A stretch of DNA of 64,000 nucleotides, taken from NCBI GenBank assembly GCA_015059145.1, contig SVAZ01000002.1, positions 1-64,000 of the forward strand, written 5' to 3'. The notes under the pieces are model-generated. The model had not been told where the DNA came from and ran no database searches. It saw only the letters and a list, made by a program, of their open reading frames with translations. Of the stretch, positions 1 through 9,386 are shown in pieces. This DNA is from Erysipelotrichaceae bacterium (lineage in GTDB: Bacteria > Bacillota_I > Bacilli_A > Acholeplasmatales > Anaeroplasmataceae). Each line of letters starts with the position of its first letter. Position 1 is the stretch's first letter. The position numbers and the translations under genes are program-made.

Positions 1-1307
1 TCAACATGTGAAGTTCTACTAAATAAGTCTACTGGTGTAGCTTCTAATAGCTTATAGCCTTTATTTTCTAGATATCCTATGTCTCTTGCCATTGTTGCTA
101 CATTACATGATATATATACTATTTTAGGTATATTCATTGATACAACAGTAGATAAGAACTTTTCATCACAGCCTTTTCTAGGTGGATCAAAGAATATAAC
201 ATCTATTTTTTCTTTATTTACTAGCTTAACTATTTCATCCTCACATTTACCACAGATAAATGTAGCATTTGAAATATTGTTAAGCTCTTTATTTTTATTT
301 GCGTTTATTATGGCTGATTCTACTACCTCTATACCATAAACATGATTAACATTTTTAGCTATATTAAGTGTAATGCTTCCCATTCCACAGTAAGCATCTA
401 TTACATTCATATCACTATTTAGATTAGCCATTCTAAATGCTTCTTGATATAATCTTTCACATTGCTTATGATTAACCTGCATAAATGATGATGCAGATAC
501 CTCAAAGCTTAGGCCTAAAATATTTTCAATTATAACCTTATTACCATATAATAATTTAAAATCATTAGATAAAACAACGTTTGTTTTATCTGGATTAATA
601 TTTAAATAAATAGATTTAATTTCTTTAAATTCTTTAGTTAACAAATTAACTAAATTTGAAAAATCTATTTCTTTAGTTACAACTAAAACAATCATATATT
701 CATTTAGTGAGGTATGTCTAATCATTACCTCTCTAAATATACCTTCATGCTTTTGTTCATTATAAATTGATATATGGAATAGACTTAAATAACCCTTAAT
801 AAAATGAAGTATTTTATTATCTAAATCAGCTGAAATAATACACTTTTCCATAGGAATAATGTTATGTGACTTCTTTTCATAAAAGCCTGATATAACATCA
901 TCCTCTTCATCTCTTTGAAATGGCACCATGACCTTATTACGGTATCCATAAATATTATCTGGCTTTATTAATGAATTATATTTAACATCCTTAAATTTTC
1001 TTAATGTTTGCTTAACCTTATTTTCCTTTATAGATGCTTCTACACTATAATCCATATAAAGTAAATCACAGCCACCACAATATTCAGAATAAGGACATAA
1101 TGATTCTATTCTTTTATCTGATTTTTGAAGTATTCTATTAACCTTCGCAAACGCATACTTCTTATGCGAATTAGTTATTTCACAAATAACCTCTTCACCC
1201 TCCATTGCTCCTTCTACAAAGACTATTTTCTTATCAATATGGGCAACACCATAGCCATTAACATCATAGCTATCTATTAAAACCTTATAGGTATTACCTA
1301 TTTCCAT
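1..1307 (-). CDS. rlmD: 23S rRNA m5U1939 methyltransferase, RlmD/RumA family (3' end cut by window edge)
   Basis: This frame is absent from the ORF track because its stop lies outside the window. Translation from the ATG at 1307 runs open for 435 codons to base 3. It shows an N-terminal TRAM-like region, a four-cysteine Fe-S cluster pattern (C-x5-C-x2-C in 'CPYSEYCGGC' plus 'EKC'), a SAM-binding 'DAYCGMGSITL' motif, 'FFDPPRKG', and the catalytic 'YISCN' cysteine. It ends '...TSHVE', so only a few residues of the usual 'HVETVVLL' terminus are missing. The family uses SAM to methylate a uridine of 23S rRNA or a tRNA uridine; the Fe-S cysteines favour RlmD-type. It follows sdaA by 11 bases, probably in the same transcript as uvrB-sdaA. 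Confidence 0.93.
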   Translation of the reverse strand, partial: MEIGNTYKVLIDSYDVNGYGVAHIDKKIVFVEGAMEGEEVICEITNSHKKYAFAKVNRILQKSDKRIESLCPYSEYCGGCDLLYMDYSVEASIKENKVKQTLRKFKDVKYNSLIKPDNIYGYRNKVMVPFQRDEEDDVISGFYEKKSHNIIPMEKCIISADLDNKILHFIKGYLSLFHISIYNEQKHEGIFREVMIRHTSLNEYMIVLVVTKEIDFSNLVNLLTKEFKEIKSIYLNINPDKTNVVLSNDFKLLYGNKVIIENILGLSFEVSASSFMQVNHKQCERLYQEAFRMANLNSDMNVIDAYCGMGSITLNIAKNVNHVYGIEVVESAIINANKNKELNNISNATFICGKCEDEIVKLVNKEKIDVIFFDPPRKGCDEKFLSTVVSMNIPKIVYISCNVATMARDIGYLENKGYKLLEATPVDLFSRTSHV

Positions 1308-1318
1308 ACTATCACCTA

Positions 1319-2518
1319 CTACTTTAATTTCTTGGCAAGGCCACCTTCAGATGTTTCTCTATAAATAGGTCTTAAATCCTTACCTGTTTCTAGCATAGTT
1401 TCTACTACAACATCAAAGCTTACCTTTGAATCACTATTATTTAAATAGCTTGATAAATTAGCTGCATCAACTGCTCTTAATGCGGCAACCGCATTTCTTT
1501 CAATACAAGGTATTTGAACATAACCCTGTACAGGATCGCATGTAAGACCTAAGTGATGCTCTAGGGCTATTTCAGCTGCTGATTCTATTTGCTCTAAAGA
1601 GCCATTTTGAATTTCAACTAAAAATGCTGCTGCCATTGAGCATGCAGTACCAACCTCAGCCTGACATCCTGCCTCAGCTCCAGATATAGAGCCATTTGTT
1701 TTTACTATATTACCAATTAATGCTGCTGTTTTTAAGCCATTAATAATATCCTCGTGAGTAAATCTACCTGTATCCTCTGCATATCTAACACAGGCAGGTA
1801 AAATACCTGATGCACCACAAGTAGGTGCGGTAACAATTTGTCCACCTGAGGCATTCTCCTCACCTACTGCATATGCATAGCTTACAAGCTTTCTTCTTCT
1901 ATATTCCATATTCTCCATATTTTTAGGAGTTTTTTGATAATATAAATAATTAGCCTTTCTCTTAATTTCTAATTTTCCAGGTAATATTCCCTTAGCATTT
2001 AATCCACACTCAATTGAGTCATTCATAACACTATAAATAGTCTCTAAATATCCATTAATAGAATCTCCCTCAATCATATCCACATAATCACATAATCTAA
2101 GCTTATAATCCTTACAATATGCTGCGATATCCTTTAATTTAGAAAGTGGATAAATCTTATCCATTTGCCTTTCAGGCTCACCCTCTATTTTTATAGCTCC
2201 ACCACCAACAGAATAAACCCTCATATTGGCTACAACCTTGCCATCTAGATACCCAATAATATCCATGGTATTTGGATGTGGTGCTTCATAATCAATATCA
2301 AATATTATTTTACATTTTAAAGGCATAAAGCCCTGTTCAACTATATAATCAGTTAAATGTCCCTTTCCAGTTAAGGCAAGTGAGCCATAAAGCTTCACCT
2401 CTACCTCATCTACATCAGGATATTTTTTTCTAAATGCCTTAGTTGCCTCAAATGGTCCAATAGTATGTGAAGATGATGGACCATTTCCGATTTTATATAG
2501 CTCTTTAATTGAATACAT
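1319..2518 (-). CDS. sdaA: L-serine dehydratase, iron-sulfur dependent, single chain
   Basis: It deaminates L-serine to pyruvate and ammonia with an oxygen-sensitive [4Fe-4S] cluster in the cytoplasm. The beta domain comes first ('GPSSSHTIGP' near residue 14 is the family signature), and the alpha domain follows from about residue 180. Cluster cysteines are visible in 'APTCGASG', 'GAEAGCQAE' and 'LTCDPVQG'. At 399 residues it is compact compared with the roughly 450-residue enterobacterial single-chain enzymes, yet all motifs are present. The start has an AAGGGTG ribosome site 7 bases upstream. It lies 13 bases after uvrB and 11 before rlmD, so the three are probably co-transcribed, with no evident functional link. 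Confidence 0.95.
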   Translation of the reverse strand: MYSIKELYKIGNGPSSSHTIGPFEATKAFRKKYPDVDEVEVKLYGSLALTGKGHLTDYIVEQGFMPLKCKIIFDIDYEAPHPNTMDIIGYLDGKVVANMRVYSVGGGAIKIEGEPERQMDKIYPLSKLKDIAAYCKDYKLRLCDYVDMIEGDSINGYLETIYSVMNDSIECGLNAKGILPGKLEIKRKANYLYYQKTPKNMENMEYRRRKLVSYAYAVGEENASGGQIVTAPTCGASGILPACVRYAEDTGRFTHEDIINGLKTAALIGNIVKTNGSISGAEAGCQAEVGTACSMAAAFLVEIQNGSLEQIESAAEIALEHHLGLTCDPVQGYVQIPCIERNAVAALRAVDAANLSSYLNNSDSKVSFDVVVETMLETGKDLRPIYRETSEGGLAKKLK

Positions 2519-2531
2519 AAAAACACACCCT

Positions 2532-4493
2532 TTATTTTTCAGCCTTAAGCTCTAATATTGCATCTCTTATTTGAGCTGCTGCCTCGAAATTTAAATCCTT
2601 AGCATATGCCTTCATTTGTTCTTCTAGCTCATTGATCAAATAAATCTTTTCTTCCTTAGTCATCTTAGTAGATTTAACCCTATCAGTATGAGCTAATTCC
2701 TCTACCTTCTTCATAGTAATACTCTTAGGAATTTCCTTAATAATTGTTTGAGGTATAATATTATGCTCTAAATTATACTTTATTTGAATCTCTCTACGTC
2801 TATTTGTTTCATCTATTGCATAACGCATTGAATCACTAATGCTATCAGCATACATTATAACTCTACCATTTGCATTTCTTGCTGCTCTACCAATAGTTTG
2901 AATTAAGGATCTATTAGAACGTAAGAAACCTTGCTTATCAGCATCTAAAATACAAACAAGTGACACCTCTGGTAAATCTAGGCCCTCCCTTAATAGATTA
3001 ATACCTACTAGACAATCATATTTACCCATTCTTAAATCCTTTAAGATTTCTAATCTTTCTAATGATTTAACCTCTGAATGAAGATATGCAACCTTTAAGC
3101 CTAGCTTCTTTAAATAATCAGTTAAATCCTCACTCATCTTAATTGTAAGAGTTGTTATTAAAACTCTTTCATTAAGCTCAATTCTCTTTAATATTTCCTG
3201 ATAAATATCATCTACCTGTCCCATAGACTCTCTAATCTCTATAATAGGATCTACAAGTCCTGTAGGACGAATAATTTGCTCTACAATAGGATAATCAGAC
3301 TCATAATCTCCTGGAGTTGCTGAAACAAATAATGCTTTATTTAGCTTCTTATCAAATTCATCAAACTTTAAAGGTCTATTATCTAATGCAGATGGTAATC
3401 TAAATCCAAAGTTAACTAGTGTTTCCTTTCGAGATCTATCACCATTATACATTCCTCTTACCTGAGGAAGTGTAACATGTGATTCATCTACAATAAGTAA
3501 GAAATCATCTGGAAAGAAATCAATTAGGGTAGCTGGGGTTTCACCCTCAGCTCTTAATGATAGATGTCTTGAATAATTTTCAACACCACTACAAAAGCCA
3601 GTTTGCTCAAGCATCTCTATATCATACTTAGTTCTTTGCTCAATTCTTTCAGCCTCTAGTGGCTTACCTTCTTCTATAAATTTCTTATGAGTAGCTTTTA
3701 ATTCCTCTTTTATTCTTCTAATAGCCTCCTCAAGCTTTTCCTTATTAGTAACGAAGTGAGTAGCCGCAAATATATTAGCAAACGCCACATCATCAATCGG
3801 CATACCAGTCGTTATATCAAAGGTTCTGATTCGTTCTACCTCTTCATCAAAAAACTCGATTCTAATGCCCTTAGAATGCTCTGAAACAGGGATTACCTCC
3901 ATAACATCGCCACGAACTCTAAATGAACCTCTTTTAAAATCTAAATCATTTCTCTCAAATTGCATTTCAACTAGCTTCTTATATAGCTTCTTTCGATTAT
4001 AGGATTCCCCTACTCTTATATTAAGCATACCCTCCTTATAATCATCCGGATCACCAATACCATATATACAAGAAACTGAAGCTACAACTATTGTATCCTT
4101 ATAATCAATTAAGGCAGCTGTTGCACTATGCCTTAATTCATCAATCTCATCATTAATTTGAGAATCCTTTTCAATATAGGTATCACTTGCTACAACATAA
4201 GCCTCAGGCTGATAATAATCATAATAAGAAATAAAGAATTCCACATGATTTTCTGGAAAGAATTCCTTAATCTCATTATAAAGCTGTCCTGCTAAGGTTT
4301 TATTATGTGCTAAAACAAGTGTAGGCTTTCCAAGCCTTTCGATAACATTACACATAGTAAATGTCTTACCTGTTGCTGTTGCACCTAGTAATACCTGACG
4401 ATCAACACCATTATTAAAATTGTTAACTATTTCTTCAATTGCCCTAGGCTGATCACCTGTAGGGGAATATTTAGAATTTAATTTAAATCCCAT
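2532..4493 (-). CDS. uvrB: Excinuclease ABC subunit UvrB
   Basis: UvrB is the damage-verifying helicase-like subunit of nucleotide excision repair, loaded onto DNA by UvrA and then recruiting UvrC. The protein (653 residues, normal length) shows Walker A 'GATATGKT', the tyrosine-rich beta-hairpin '[10 protein letters not shown]', the DEAD-box-like 'IVDESHV', helicase motif VI 'QTIGRAARN', and the C-terminal UVR helix pair that contacts UvrC. The track starts at a TTG (4499); the ATG at 4493 sits 7 bases after AGGTG and is preferred. A TATAAT box lies at 4511-4516. UvrA is encoded 44 kb away rather than adjacent. Confidence 0.97.
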   Translation of the reverse strand: MGFKLNSKYSPTGDQPRAIEEIVNNFNNGVDRQVLLGATATGKTFTMCNVIERLGKPTLVLAHNKTLAGQLYNEIKEFFPENHVEFFISYYDYYQPEAYVVASDTYIEKDSQINDEIDELRHSATAALIDYKDTIVVASVSCIYGIGDPDDYKEGMLNIRVGESYNRKKLYKKLVEMQFERNDLDFKRGSFRVRGDVMEVIPVSEHSKGIRIEFFDEEVERIRTFDITTGMPIDDVAFANIFAATHFVTNKEKLEEAIRRIKEELKATHKKFIEEGKPLEAERIEQRTKYDIEMLEQTGFCSGVENYSRHLSLRAEGETPATLIDFFPDDFLLIVDESHVTLPQVRGMYNGDRSRKETLVNFGFRLPSALDNRPLKFDEFDKKLNKALFVSATPGDYESDYPIVEQIIRPTGLVDPIIEIRESMGQVDDIYQEILKRIELNERVLITTLTIKMSEDLTDYLKKLGLKVAYLHSEVKSLERLEILKDLRMGKYDCLVGINLLREGLDLPEVSLVCILDADKQGFLRSNRSLIQTIGRAARNANGRVIMYADSISDSMRYAIDETNRRREIQIKYNLEHNIIPQTIIKEIPKSITMKKVEELAHTDRVKSTKMTKEEKIYLINELEEQMKAYAKDLNFEAAAQIRDAILELKAEK

Positions 4494-4510
4494 CGTCAAT
4501 CACCTTTATT

Positions 4511-4516
4511 ATTATA
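4511..4516 (-). promoter_or_regulatory. -10 box of the uvrB-sdaA-rlmD unit
   Basis: A perfect TATAAT on the minus strand lies 18 bases before the uvrB start, just past the terminator of the upstream symporter gene. No convincing -35 hexamer is visible at the usual distance, so this is moderate evidence. Confidence 0.5.
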
Positions 4517-4548
4517 CCTCAAATAACTAAATAAATCTATAAATCTAT

Positions 4549-4580
4549 AAAAAACAAAAAGGGGAATCAAATTCCCCTTA
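4549..4580 (-). terminator. Intrinsic terminator of the Na/Pi symporter gene
   Basis: On the minus strand, AAGGGGAATTTGATTCCCCTT forms a G+C-rich hairpin followed by TTTGTTTTTT. It lies directly behind the symporter stop codon and separates it from uvrB. Confidence 0.85.
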
Positions 4581-4581
4581 A

Positions 4582-6231
4582 TTAGCCACGAACGATAAAT
4601 GATAAGTGGTCACCAATACGCTCTAAATTTGAAACTAGGTTAATAAAGATAGCATTGTTCTCAGGTCTACATTTACCTTGACTTAATCTCTCAATATGAT
4701 CAGAAACTAATACACGTCGCATATTATCAATCATATCCTCATATTCATCAACCTTAGTAATAGAGTCAGGCTGTCCATCTAATACAATTGCCTTAACTAA
4801 TTCGTATTGCTTATTTAATAAGCCACACATTTCTCTAAGCTTTTCAATAACGTCATCAGAAAAATAAATCTCTTGATCAATTTCTCTCTTAGTATATTTA
4901 GCTAAATTCTCTGCAAGCTCTGCAACACGCACAATGTCTCCTACATTTGTATGTAGATCATTGATTTGCTTTTCAAGATCTAGCATATTATGATTTGAAG
5001 AAACACCAACTAGTGCATCAGTAATATTTCTACCTAGCTTAGCTATTTGCTCATTCTTAAGCTCTATTACTGGTACTATTTCTATATCTCTTTTTACAAA
5101 GCCATTAAATGCTACATTCAAGCAATCCATAGACATATCAGCCATTCTGAATACATCCTTCTTTAGCATACCAACAGCAATATTTGGAGATGACAATAAT
5201 CTCTTATCCATAAACACAAGCTCTGAAGGACTCTTTTCCTCTTCGACCTTCTTGTCTGGGACTAAAATAGTCGCTAGCTTAACTAAATACTTAGAAAGTG
5301 GTAAGAAGATAATTGCACATGTACAATTGAATATTGTATGGAATAATGCAATTTGCCATACCTTATCTGTTATCCATGATTCTATGATTGTAGCACTGAA
5401 TCCCTTCCAAGATAATAATAATATTGTGAATATTATAGCACCAAATGTATTAAACAATAAGTGAATCATAGAAGCTCGTCTCGCATTAGTTGAAGCCCCA
5501 ACACTTGAAAGCATCGCAGTAACACATGTACCAATATTTGAACCTAGAATTAAGAAGTAAACTGCATTACCGCTTCCACCGAACGCTCCTTCAACAGAAG
5601 CTGCAATAACAACGATAATTGATGTTACAGCACTAGATGATTGAACAATAGCAGTAAATACTAAACCAATAATTAATAATAAGAATGGATTACTTAAACC
5701 AGCAATGAAATTATTAATAGCTGGAACATCTCTCATAAAGCTCATTGAATCAGACATTGTCTCAAGTCCTAGGAATACTGCACCTAATCCTGCTAAAATA
5801 AGACCAACTGACTTCTTCTTATCGCTTTTAGCAAACATTTCTAGGAATACACCTACGAATAAGCAAGCCAAGAATGAATAATTTAAAATATCAGCTACAA
5901 CACCAGCACCAGAATTTAATGCTGCGATATATGCAGTAATAGTTGTACCAATATTCGCACCAATAATTACTGCAGTAGCTTGAATTAAGCTCATAATACC
6001 TGAATTTACAAAACCTACAACCATAACAGTGGTAACTGATGATGATTGAATAACAACTGTAGTAAGCATACCAATAAACAAGCCTAATATTTTATTATTA
6101 GAAATTTTATTAAAGAATGACTTAAGTCCATTACCCGCAAGCTTTTCCATATGTGTACTTAAAAGCTTGAATCCAAGCATGAATACACCACATCCGGCTA
6201 ACAGCATTACTATCTTACCTAAAATATCCAT
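4582..6231 (-). CDS. Na+/phosphate symporter (NptA/PF02690 type) with C-terminal PhoU-like domain
   Basis: The first 330 residues carry two inverted Na/Pi-cotransporter repeats with the family 'QSSS' signatures ('VVIQSSSVTTVM', 'IVQSSSAVTSI') and about eight membrane segments. Residues 350-549 are a helical PhoU-like cytoplasmic domain. It probably imports phosphate with sodium; some relatives may export it. The ORF track begins at 6261, but the ATG at 6231 has a perfect GGAGG five bases upstream, whereas 6261 has none, so I use 6231 (549 residues). It is monocistronic, between the murE divergent region and a strong terminator. No pst or phoR gene is nearby. Confidence 0.9.
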   Translation of the reverse strand: MDILGKIVMLLAGCGVFMLGFKLLSTHMEKLAGNGLKSFFNKISNNKILGLFIGMLTTVVIQSSSVTTVMVVGFVNSGIMSLIQATAVIIGANIGTTITAYIAALNSGAGVVADILNYSFLACLFVGVFLEMFAKSDKKKSVGLILAGLGAVFLGLETMSDSMSFMRDVPAINNFIAGLSNPFLLLIIGLVFTAIVQSSSAVTSIIVVIAASVEGAFGGSGNAVYFLILGSNIGTCVTAMLSSVGASTNARRASMIHLLFNTFGAIIFTILLLSWKGFSATIIESWITDKVWQIALFHTIFNCTCAIIFLPLSKYLVKLATILVPDKKVEEEKSPSELVFMDKRLLSSPNIAVGMLKKDVFRMADMSMDCLNVAFNGFVKRDIEIVPVIELKNEQIAKLGRNITDALVGVSSNHNMLDLEKQINDLHTNVGDIVRVAELAENLAKYTKREIDQEIYFSDDVIEKLREMCGLLNKQYELVKAIVLDGQPDSITKVDEYEDMIDNMRRVLVSDHIERLSQGKCRPENNAIFINLVSNLERIGDHLSFIVRG

Positions 6232-6361
6232 ATATTCCTCCAAAAAATATATATTTACCATTTATATATCAACATTTAAATAATATATTATTTTTCATAA
6301 TATATCATTTCTATTTTATAACGGATAGTGCTTTTATTCAATAAAAAAATTTTGCTAATAA

Positions 6362-6389
6362 TTTACAAAACGCTTACAAATAATATATT
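6362..6389 (+). promoter_or_regulatory. Probable murE promoter
   Basis: TTTACA (6362-6367) is followed after 16 bases by TATATT (6384-6389). Eleven bases further lies a GAGGTGG ribosome site and then the murE ATG. The region is extremely AT-rich, so chance matches are possible. Confidence 0.5.
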
Positions 6390-6401
6390 TGAGGTGGAAA
6401 T

Positions 6402-7817
6402 ATGCATATTTCTTTTTTATATCCTGGGACAAAGCTAAACAAGGATATTTTAGGAATAACTAACAATTCTAAAAAAGTCAGGAATAATTACATATTCGTA
6501 GCTACAAAGGGATTTACTACTACAGGTAACAAATATATCAAGGAGGCACTTGATAGAGGGGCAGCCGTGATAGTATCAAACAAGCATAAATTTAAATCAA
6601 ATTTCATTTATGCAAAGGATCCTAAAAAGGAATATATTAGACTACTACAAATATTTCATGGATATAACCGTGATATTTATACAGTAGGAATAACAGGAAC
6701 AGATGGTAAAACCACAACATCTACTTTGCTTAATTCAATTTTTAATAGTATTAGCTCATCTGCCTATATAGGAACTAATGGAGTAAATTATTTAAATAAA
6801 AAAATCAGCACTCTCAATACAACACCTTCATCAGAAATTATTTATCAATGCATTCAGACATTTAACAAGCATAAAATTAATAATTTAGTTATGGAGGTTT
6901 CTAGTGAGGGCCTTTTAGATAAACGAGTTGATGGATTATACTTTAATGGTGCTATATTTACTAATCTATCGCACGAGCATTTAAACTCACATAAAAATAT
7001 GAACTCCTACTTCTTATGTAAGACTAAGCTATTTGAAATGCTTGAAAACGATGGATTACTTGTTATAAATGCAGATGACGAATATTCTACTAGAATAACA
7101 AGATATACCAAAGCTAAGATAATAACATATGGATTTGAAGATGGAGATTACAAAATAAAATCCTACAACCTAGATTTAAATGGCTCTTCATTTGTAGTTA
7201 CATATAAGGGTAAGGAAATAGGAGAATTTAAAACCAGCCTATTTGGAAGGTATAATATTTATAACTGCTTAGCGGTAATAGCTTATTCATATGAGCTAGG
7301 AATACCTATATCCATAATTAAAGATGGTATTCATAACGTCGATATAGTAGATGGTAGATTTGTTATGTATAAGCATAATACAAATACATTTATCATAGAT
7401 TATGCACATACTCCAAATGCTTTAGAAAGCCTACTAACTAATCTACGTAAAATCACAAATAATAAAATAATTTTAATTACTGGTGCCCAGGGAGAAAAGG
7501 ATACTACTAAAAGGAGTAAAATGGGGCAAATTGCTTCAAAGCATGCAGATGTTGTAATCTTTACATCAGAGGATCCCAAAAACGAATCACTGTTTAATAT
7601 ATTTAACGATTTAATAAAAGACATAAAGGACAATGATTATTATTTAACACTATCAAGAAGTGATGCAATAAGCCTTGCAATAAGGATTGCACAGGATAAT
7701 GCATTTATAGTGGTTACAGGAAAGGGAAATGAAACAACAGAAAAAATACTAGACTTTACCTTTAAGCAAAACGATTTAGATTTAATTAAAGAAGCAATAA
7801 AAAATATAAAGAGCTAG
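6402..7817 (+). CDS. murE: UDP-N-acetylmuramyl-tripeptide synthetase (MurE-type Mur ligase)
   Basis: It adds the third amino acid to UDP-MurNAc-dipeptide in peptidoglycan precursor synthesis, in the cytoplasm. The 471-residue protein has the MurE N-terminal fold ('NNSKKVRNNYIFVA'), the ATP loop 'TGTDGKTTTSTL' near residue 99, 'TTPSS' substrate loop, 'MEVSSEGL', and a C-terminal 'DYAHTPNALES'. The acceptor-selecting loop reads 'SEDPKNES' instead of the DNPR typical of meso-diaminopimelate enzymes, so whether it adds DAP, lysine or another residue is uncertain. It is a stand-alone plus-strand gene, away from any dcw cluster, with a GAGGTGG ribosome site. Its presence implies a cell wall. Confidence 0.88.
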   Translation: MHISFLYPGTKLNKDILGITNNSKKVRNNYIFVATKGFTTTGNKYIKEALDRGAAVIVSNKHKFKSNFIYAKDPKKEYIRLLQIFHGYNRDIYTVGITGTDGKTTTSTLLNSIFNSISSSAYIGTNGVNYLNKKISTLNTTPSSEIIYQCIQTFNKHKINNLVMEVSSEGLLDKRVDGLYFNGAIFTNLSHEHLNSHKNMNSYFLCKTKLFEMLENDGLLVINADDEYSTRITRYTKAKIITYGFEDGDYKIKSYNLDLNGSSFVVTYKGKEIGEFKTSLFGRYNIYNCLAVIAYSYELGIPISIIKDGIHNVDIVDGRFVMYKHNTNTFIIDYAHTPNALESLLTNLRKITNNKIILITGAQGEKDTTKRSKMGQIASKHADVVIFTSEDPKNESLFNIFNDLIKDIKDNDYYLTLSRSDAISLAIRIAQDNAFIVVTGKGNETTEKILDFTFKQNDLDLIKEAIKNIKS

Positions 7818-7834
7818 ATTTCTAGCTCTTTTAA
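7808..7834. terminator. Bidirectional terminator between murE and rnhA
   Basis: AAAGAGCTAGATTTCTAGCTCTTTT is a near-perfect inverted repeat with A/T tracts on both sides. It overlaps the murE stop and the 3' end of the convergent RNase H gene, so it can serve both strands. Confidence 0.8.
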
Positions 7835-8415
7835 TCTTCTAATGCTTCCTTAGCAAGTTTATCAGCCATTTCATTATAATGATTATTTGTATGACTTTTT
7901 ACCTTGTGAAAATATATCTTTATTTTAGCTTTAGCATTGCTAGCAAATTGAACATATTCCTTAGCAATAGTACTGTTAGCCTTCCACTCGCCCGTATACC
8001 ACTTTTCAATACCTAAGTAATCATAATAAATATGGAGCTCCTTTAATCCATGATTAATAGCATATTGAATAATATATCCAGCACCCTTTATTTCACCCGC
8101 AACATTTCGCATTGAGGAATAATCATCCCTCTTATACTTCTTTTTAAACTTATAGGATTTACCATCGACTAATAATACTCCACCAAACGAATATGCTTCT
8201 GTTTTACTATCATATGAGCCATCAACATAAGCAGTTGGTCCTAATAGCTTTTCAGTGAAAACCTCACCATTTAAAAAGGCCTCTGCCTCTTCTCTTGTTG
8301 AAAATGATTTATATTTTGGAGCCTTAAGCTTTGGAATAATTTCTTGTGCCTTATCCCATGAATCAAATATCAGCTTATTATCCTTATCCATTACAGCATA
8401 ATACTTTTGTTTCAT
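7831..8415 (-). CDS. rnhA: Ribonuclease H1 with N-terminal hybrid-binding (viroplasmin-like) domain
   Basis: It cleaves the RNA strand of RNA/DNA hybrids. Residues 1-50 form the small hybrid-binding domain ('KYYAVMDK...', 'KSFSTREEAEAFLNG'); the RNase H fold follows with the acidic catalytic set visible as 'YVDGSYD', 'NVAGEIKGA', 'YDYLGIEKW' and a terminal 'HYNEMADKLAK'. This domain order is that of the Bacillus halodurans-type enzyme. The track begins at a TTG (8427); ATGs at 8421 and 8415 are likelier, and 8415 has GGTG six bases upstream. It is convergent with murE. Confidence 0.92.
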   Translation of the reverse strand: MKQKYYAVMDKDNKLIFDSWDKAQEIIPKLKAPKYKSFSTREEAEAFLNGEVFTEKLLGPTAYVDGSYDSKTEAYSFGGVLLVDGKSYKFKKKYKRDDYSSMRNVAGEIKGAGYIIQYAINHGLKELHIYYDYLGIEKWYTGEWKANSTIAKEYVQFASNAKAKIKIYFHKVKSHTNNHYNEMADKLAKEALED

Positions 8416-8450
8416 ATTCATCACCAATTTTATTATATCAAAACAAATTT

Positions 8451-8482
8451 AAAAATAAAAAGCTAATTTGAAATTAGCTATT
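8451..8482 (-). terminator. Terminator of the gerW-like gene
   Basis: Minus strand AATAGCTAATTTCAAATTAGCTTTTTATTTTT forms a stem whose 5' arm contains the gerW-like stop codon, followed by a T-rich tract. Confidence 0.7.
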
Positions 8483-8854
8483 ATTTTCTATATTGTTATT
8501 TACTAATGTTTTTACCTTTTCTAAAGCCTTAGGCACTAAATCTATTAATTTATCTGCAATTCTAGATTCTGAGTCAATGGATATGAGATTAATATTATCA
8601 TCCTGAACTACTAAAAATGCAATTGGAGTTAGTGAAAGACCTCCACCAGTTCCACCACCAAATAAAGGCTCAGCCTTATTAGTGTTAGGCTTGATATCAC
8701 TACCACCACTTAAAAATCCTAAATGAACTCTAGATACTGGTATAATGGTTGTTTTGTTATAGGTAATTGGTGTACCTATAATTGTGTTAGCATCAATCAT
8801 TTCATTGATGCATTTCATGCTTACATTAAGCAAATCTGAAATTGGATGATCCAT
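8474..8854 (-). CDS. GerW/YtfJ family protein
   Basis: The 126-residue protein matches the Spore_YtfJ (GerW) family: N-terminal 'MDHPISDLLNVSM', 'VIPVSRVHLGFLSGGS', and a glycine-rich 'FGGGTGGGLSLTPIAFLVV' core. In Bacillus subtilis GerW is needed for germination with some nutrients, but the family also occurs in many non-sporulating Bacillota, where its role is unknown. The upstream gene, 4 bases away, encodes a DUF2953 protein, the same pairing as ytfI-ytfJ in Bacillus, which supports both calls. Whether this organism forms spores cannot be judged from the window. Confidence 0.88.
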   Translation of the reverse strand: MDHPISDLLNVSMKCINEMIDANTIIGTPITYNKTTIIPVSRVHLGFLSGGSDIKPNTNKAEPLFGGGTGGGLSLTPIAFLVVQDDNINLISIDSESRIADKLIDLVPKALEKVKTLVNNNIENNS

Positions 8855-8858
8855 ATTC

Positions 8859-9353
8859 TCACCTTTTTATTATAGTCTTAACTGATGAATATATTAAATT
8901 ATAAACACTAATATGTCCATCAAAATAATAGTCAATATTCTCATAGCTTTTGTCGTACTCAAGCTTTATATTGTTTATATCAACATATTTAAAATAGCCC
9001 TGAAGCATACCTGTAAATTGGTTAGCAAATATAAGATATAATGCATTCTCAATAGGATGCTTTAGAAGACTATCCTTTGAAAATTTAGCAATGTAAATAC
9101 GATTTATTATGCTATGAGAAAATATATTTAAGGTGAGAGATTTAATACGCATAATACTATCTCTAATATCAATGATTGAATCATTTTTCGAAAATATTAG
9201 ATATCTAAACATTTTATGATGGGGGATAGTAGCATAAAACATTCCAATTCTAATATATACCTTAATTGTGTCCTCCTTGCTTCTAATATATAAGTGTATA
9301 TTAGATGAGAGTAGCACTATTGATATTAAAAAAACAAAGATGGCCAGCATCAT
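8859..9353 (-). CDS. DUF2953 (YtfI-like) membrane-anchored protein
   Basis: The 164-residue protein has one N-terminal membrane segment ('MLAIFVFLISIVLLSS') and a basic, beta-rich remainder ending in a second hydrophobic patch. I assign it to DUF2953 mainly because it directly precedes the GerW-like gene, as ytfI precedes ytfJ in Bacillus, and because the overall plan fits; sequence motifs alone are weak. The track start is a TTG at 9356; the following ATG at 9353 lies five bases after GAGG. Its function is unknown. Confidence 0.6.
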   Translation of the reverse strand: MMLAIFVFLISIVLLSSNIHLYIRSKEDTIKVYIRIGMFYATIPHHKMFRYLIFSKNDSIIDIRDSIMRIKSLTLNIFSHSIINRIYIAKFSKDSLLKHPIENALYLIFANQFTGMLQGYFKYVDINNIKLEYDKSYENIDYYFDGHISVYNLIYSSVKTIIKR

Positions 9354-9386
9354 CAAATCCTCACCATCTATATTATTAGCTATTAA

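Noticed and set aside
79-339. Plus-strand 86-residue ORF
   Set aside because: Antisense to rlmD, whose open frame and motifs are unambiguous.
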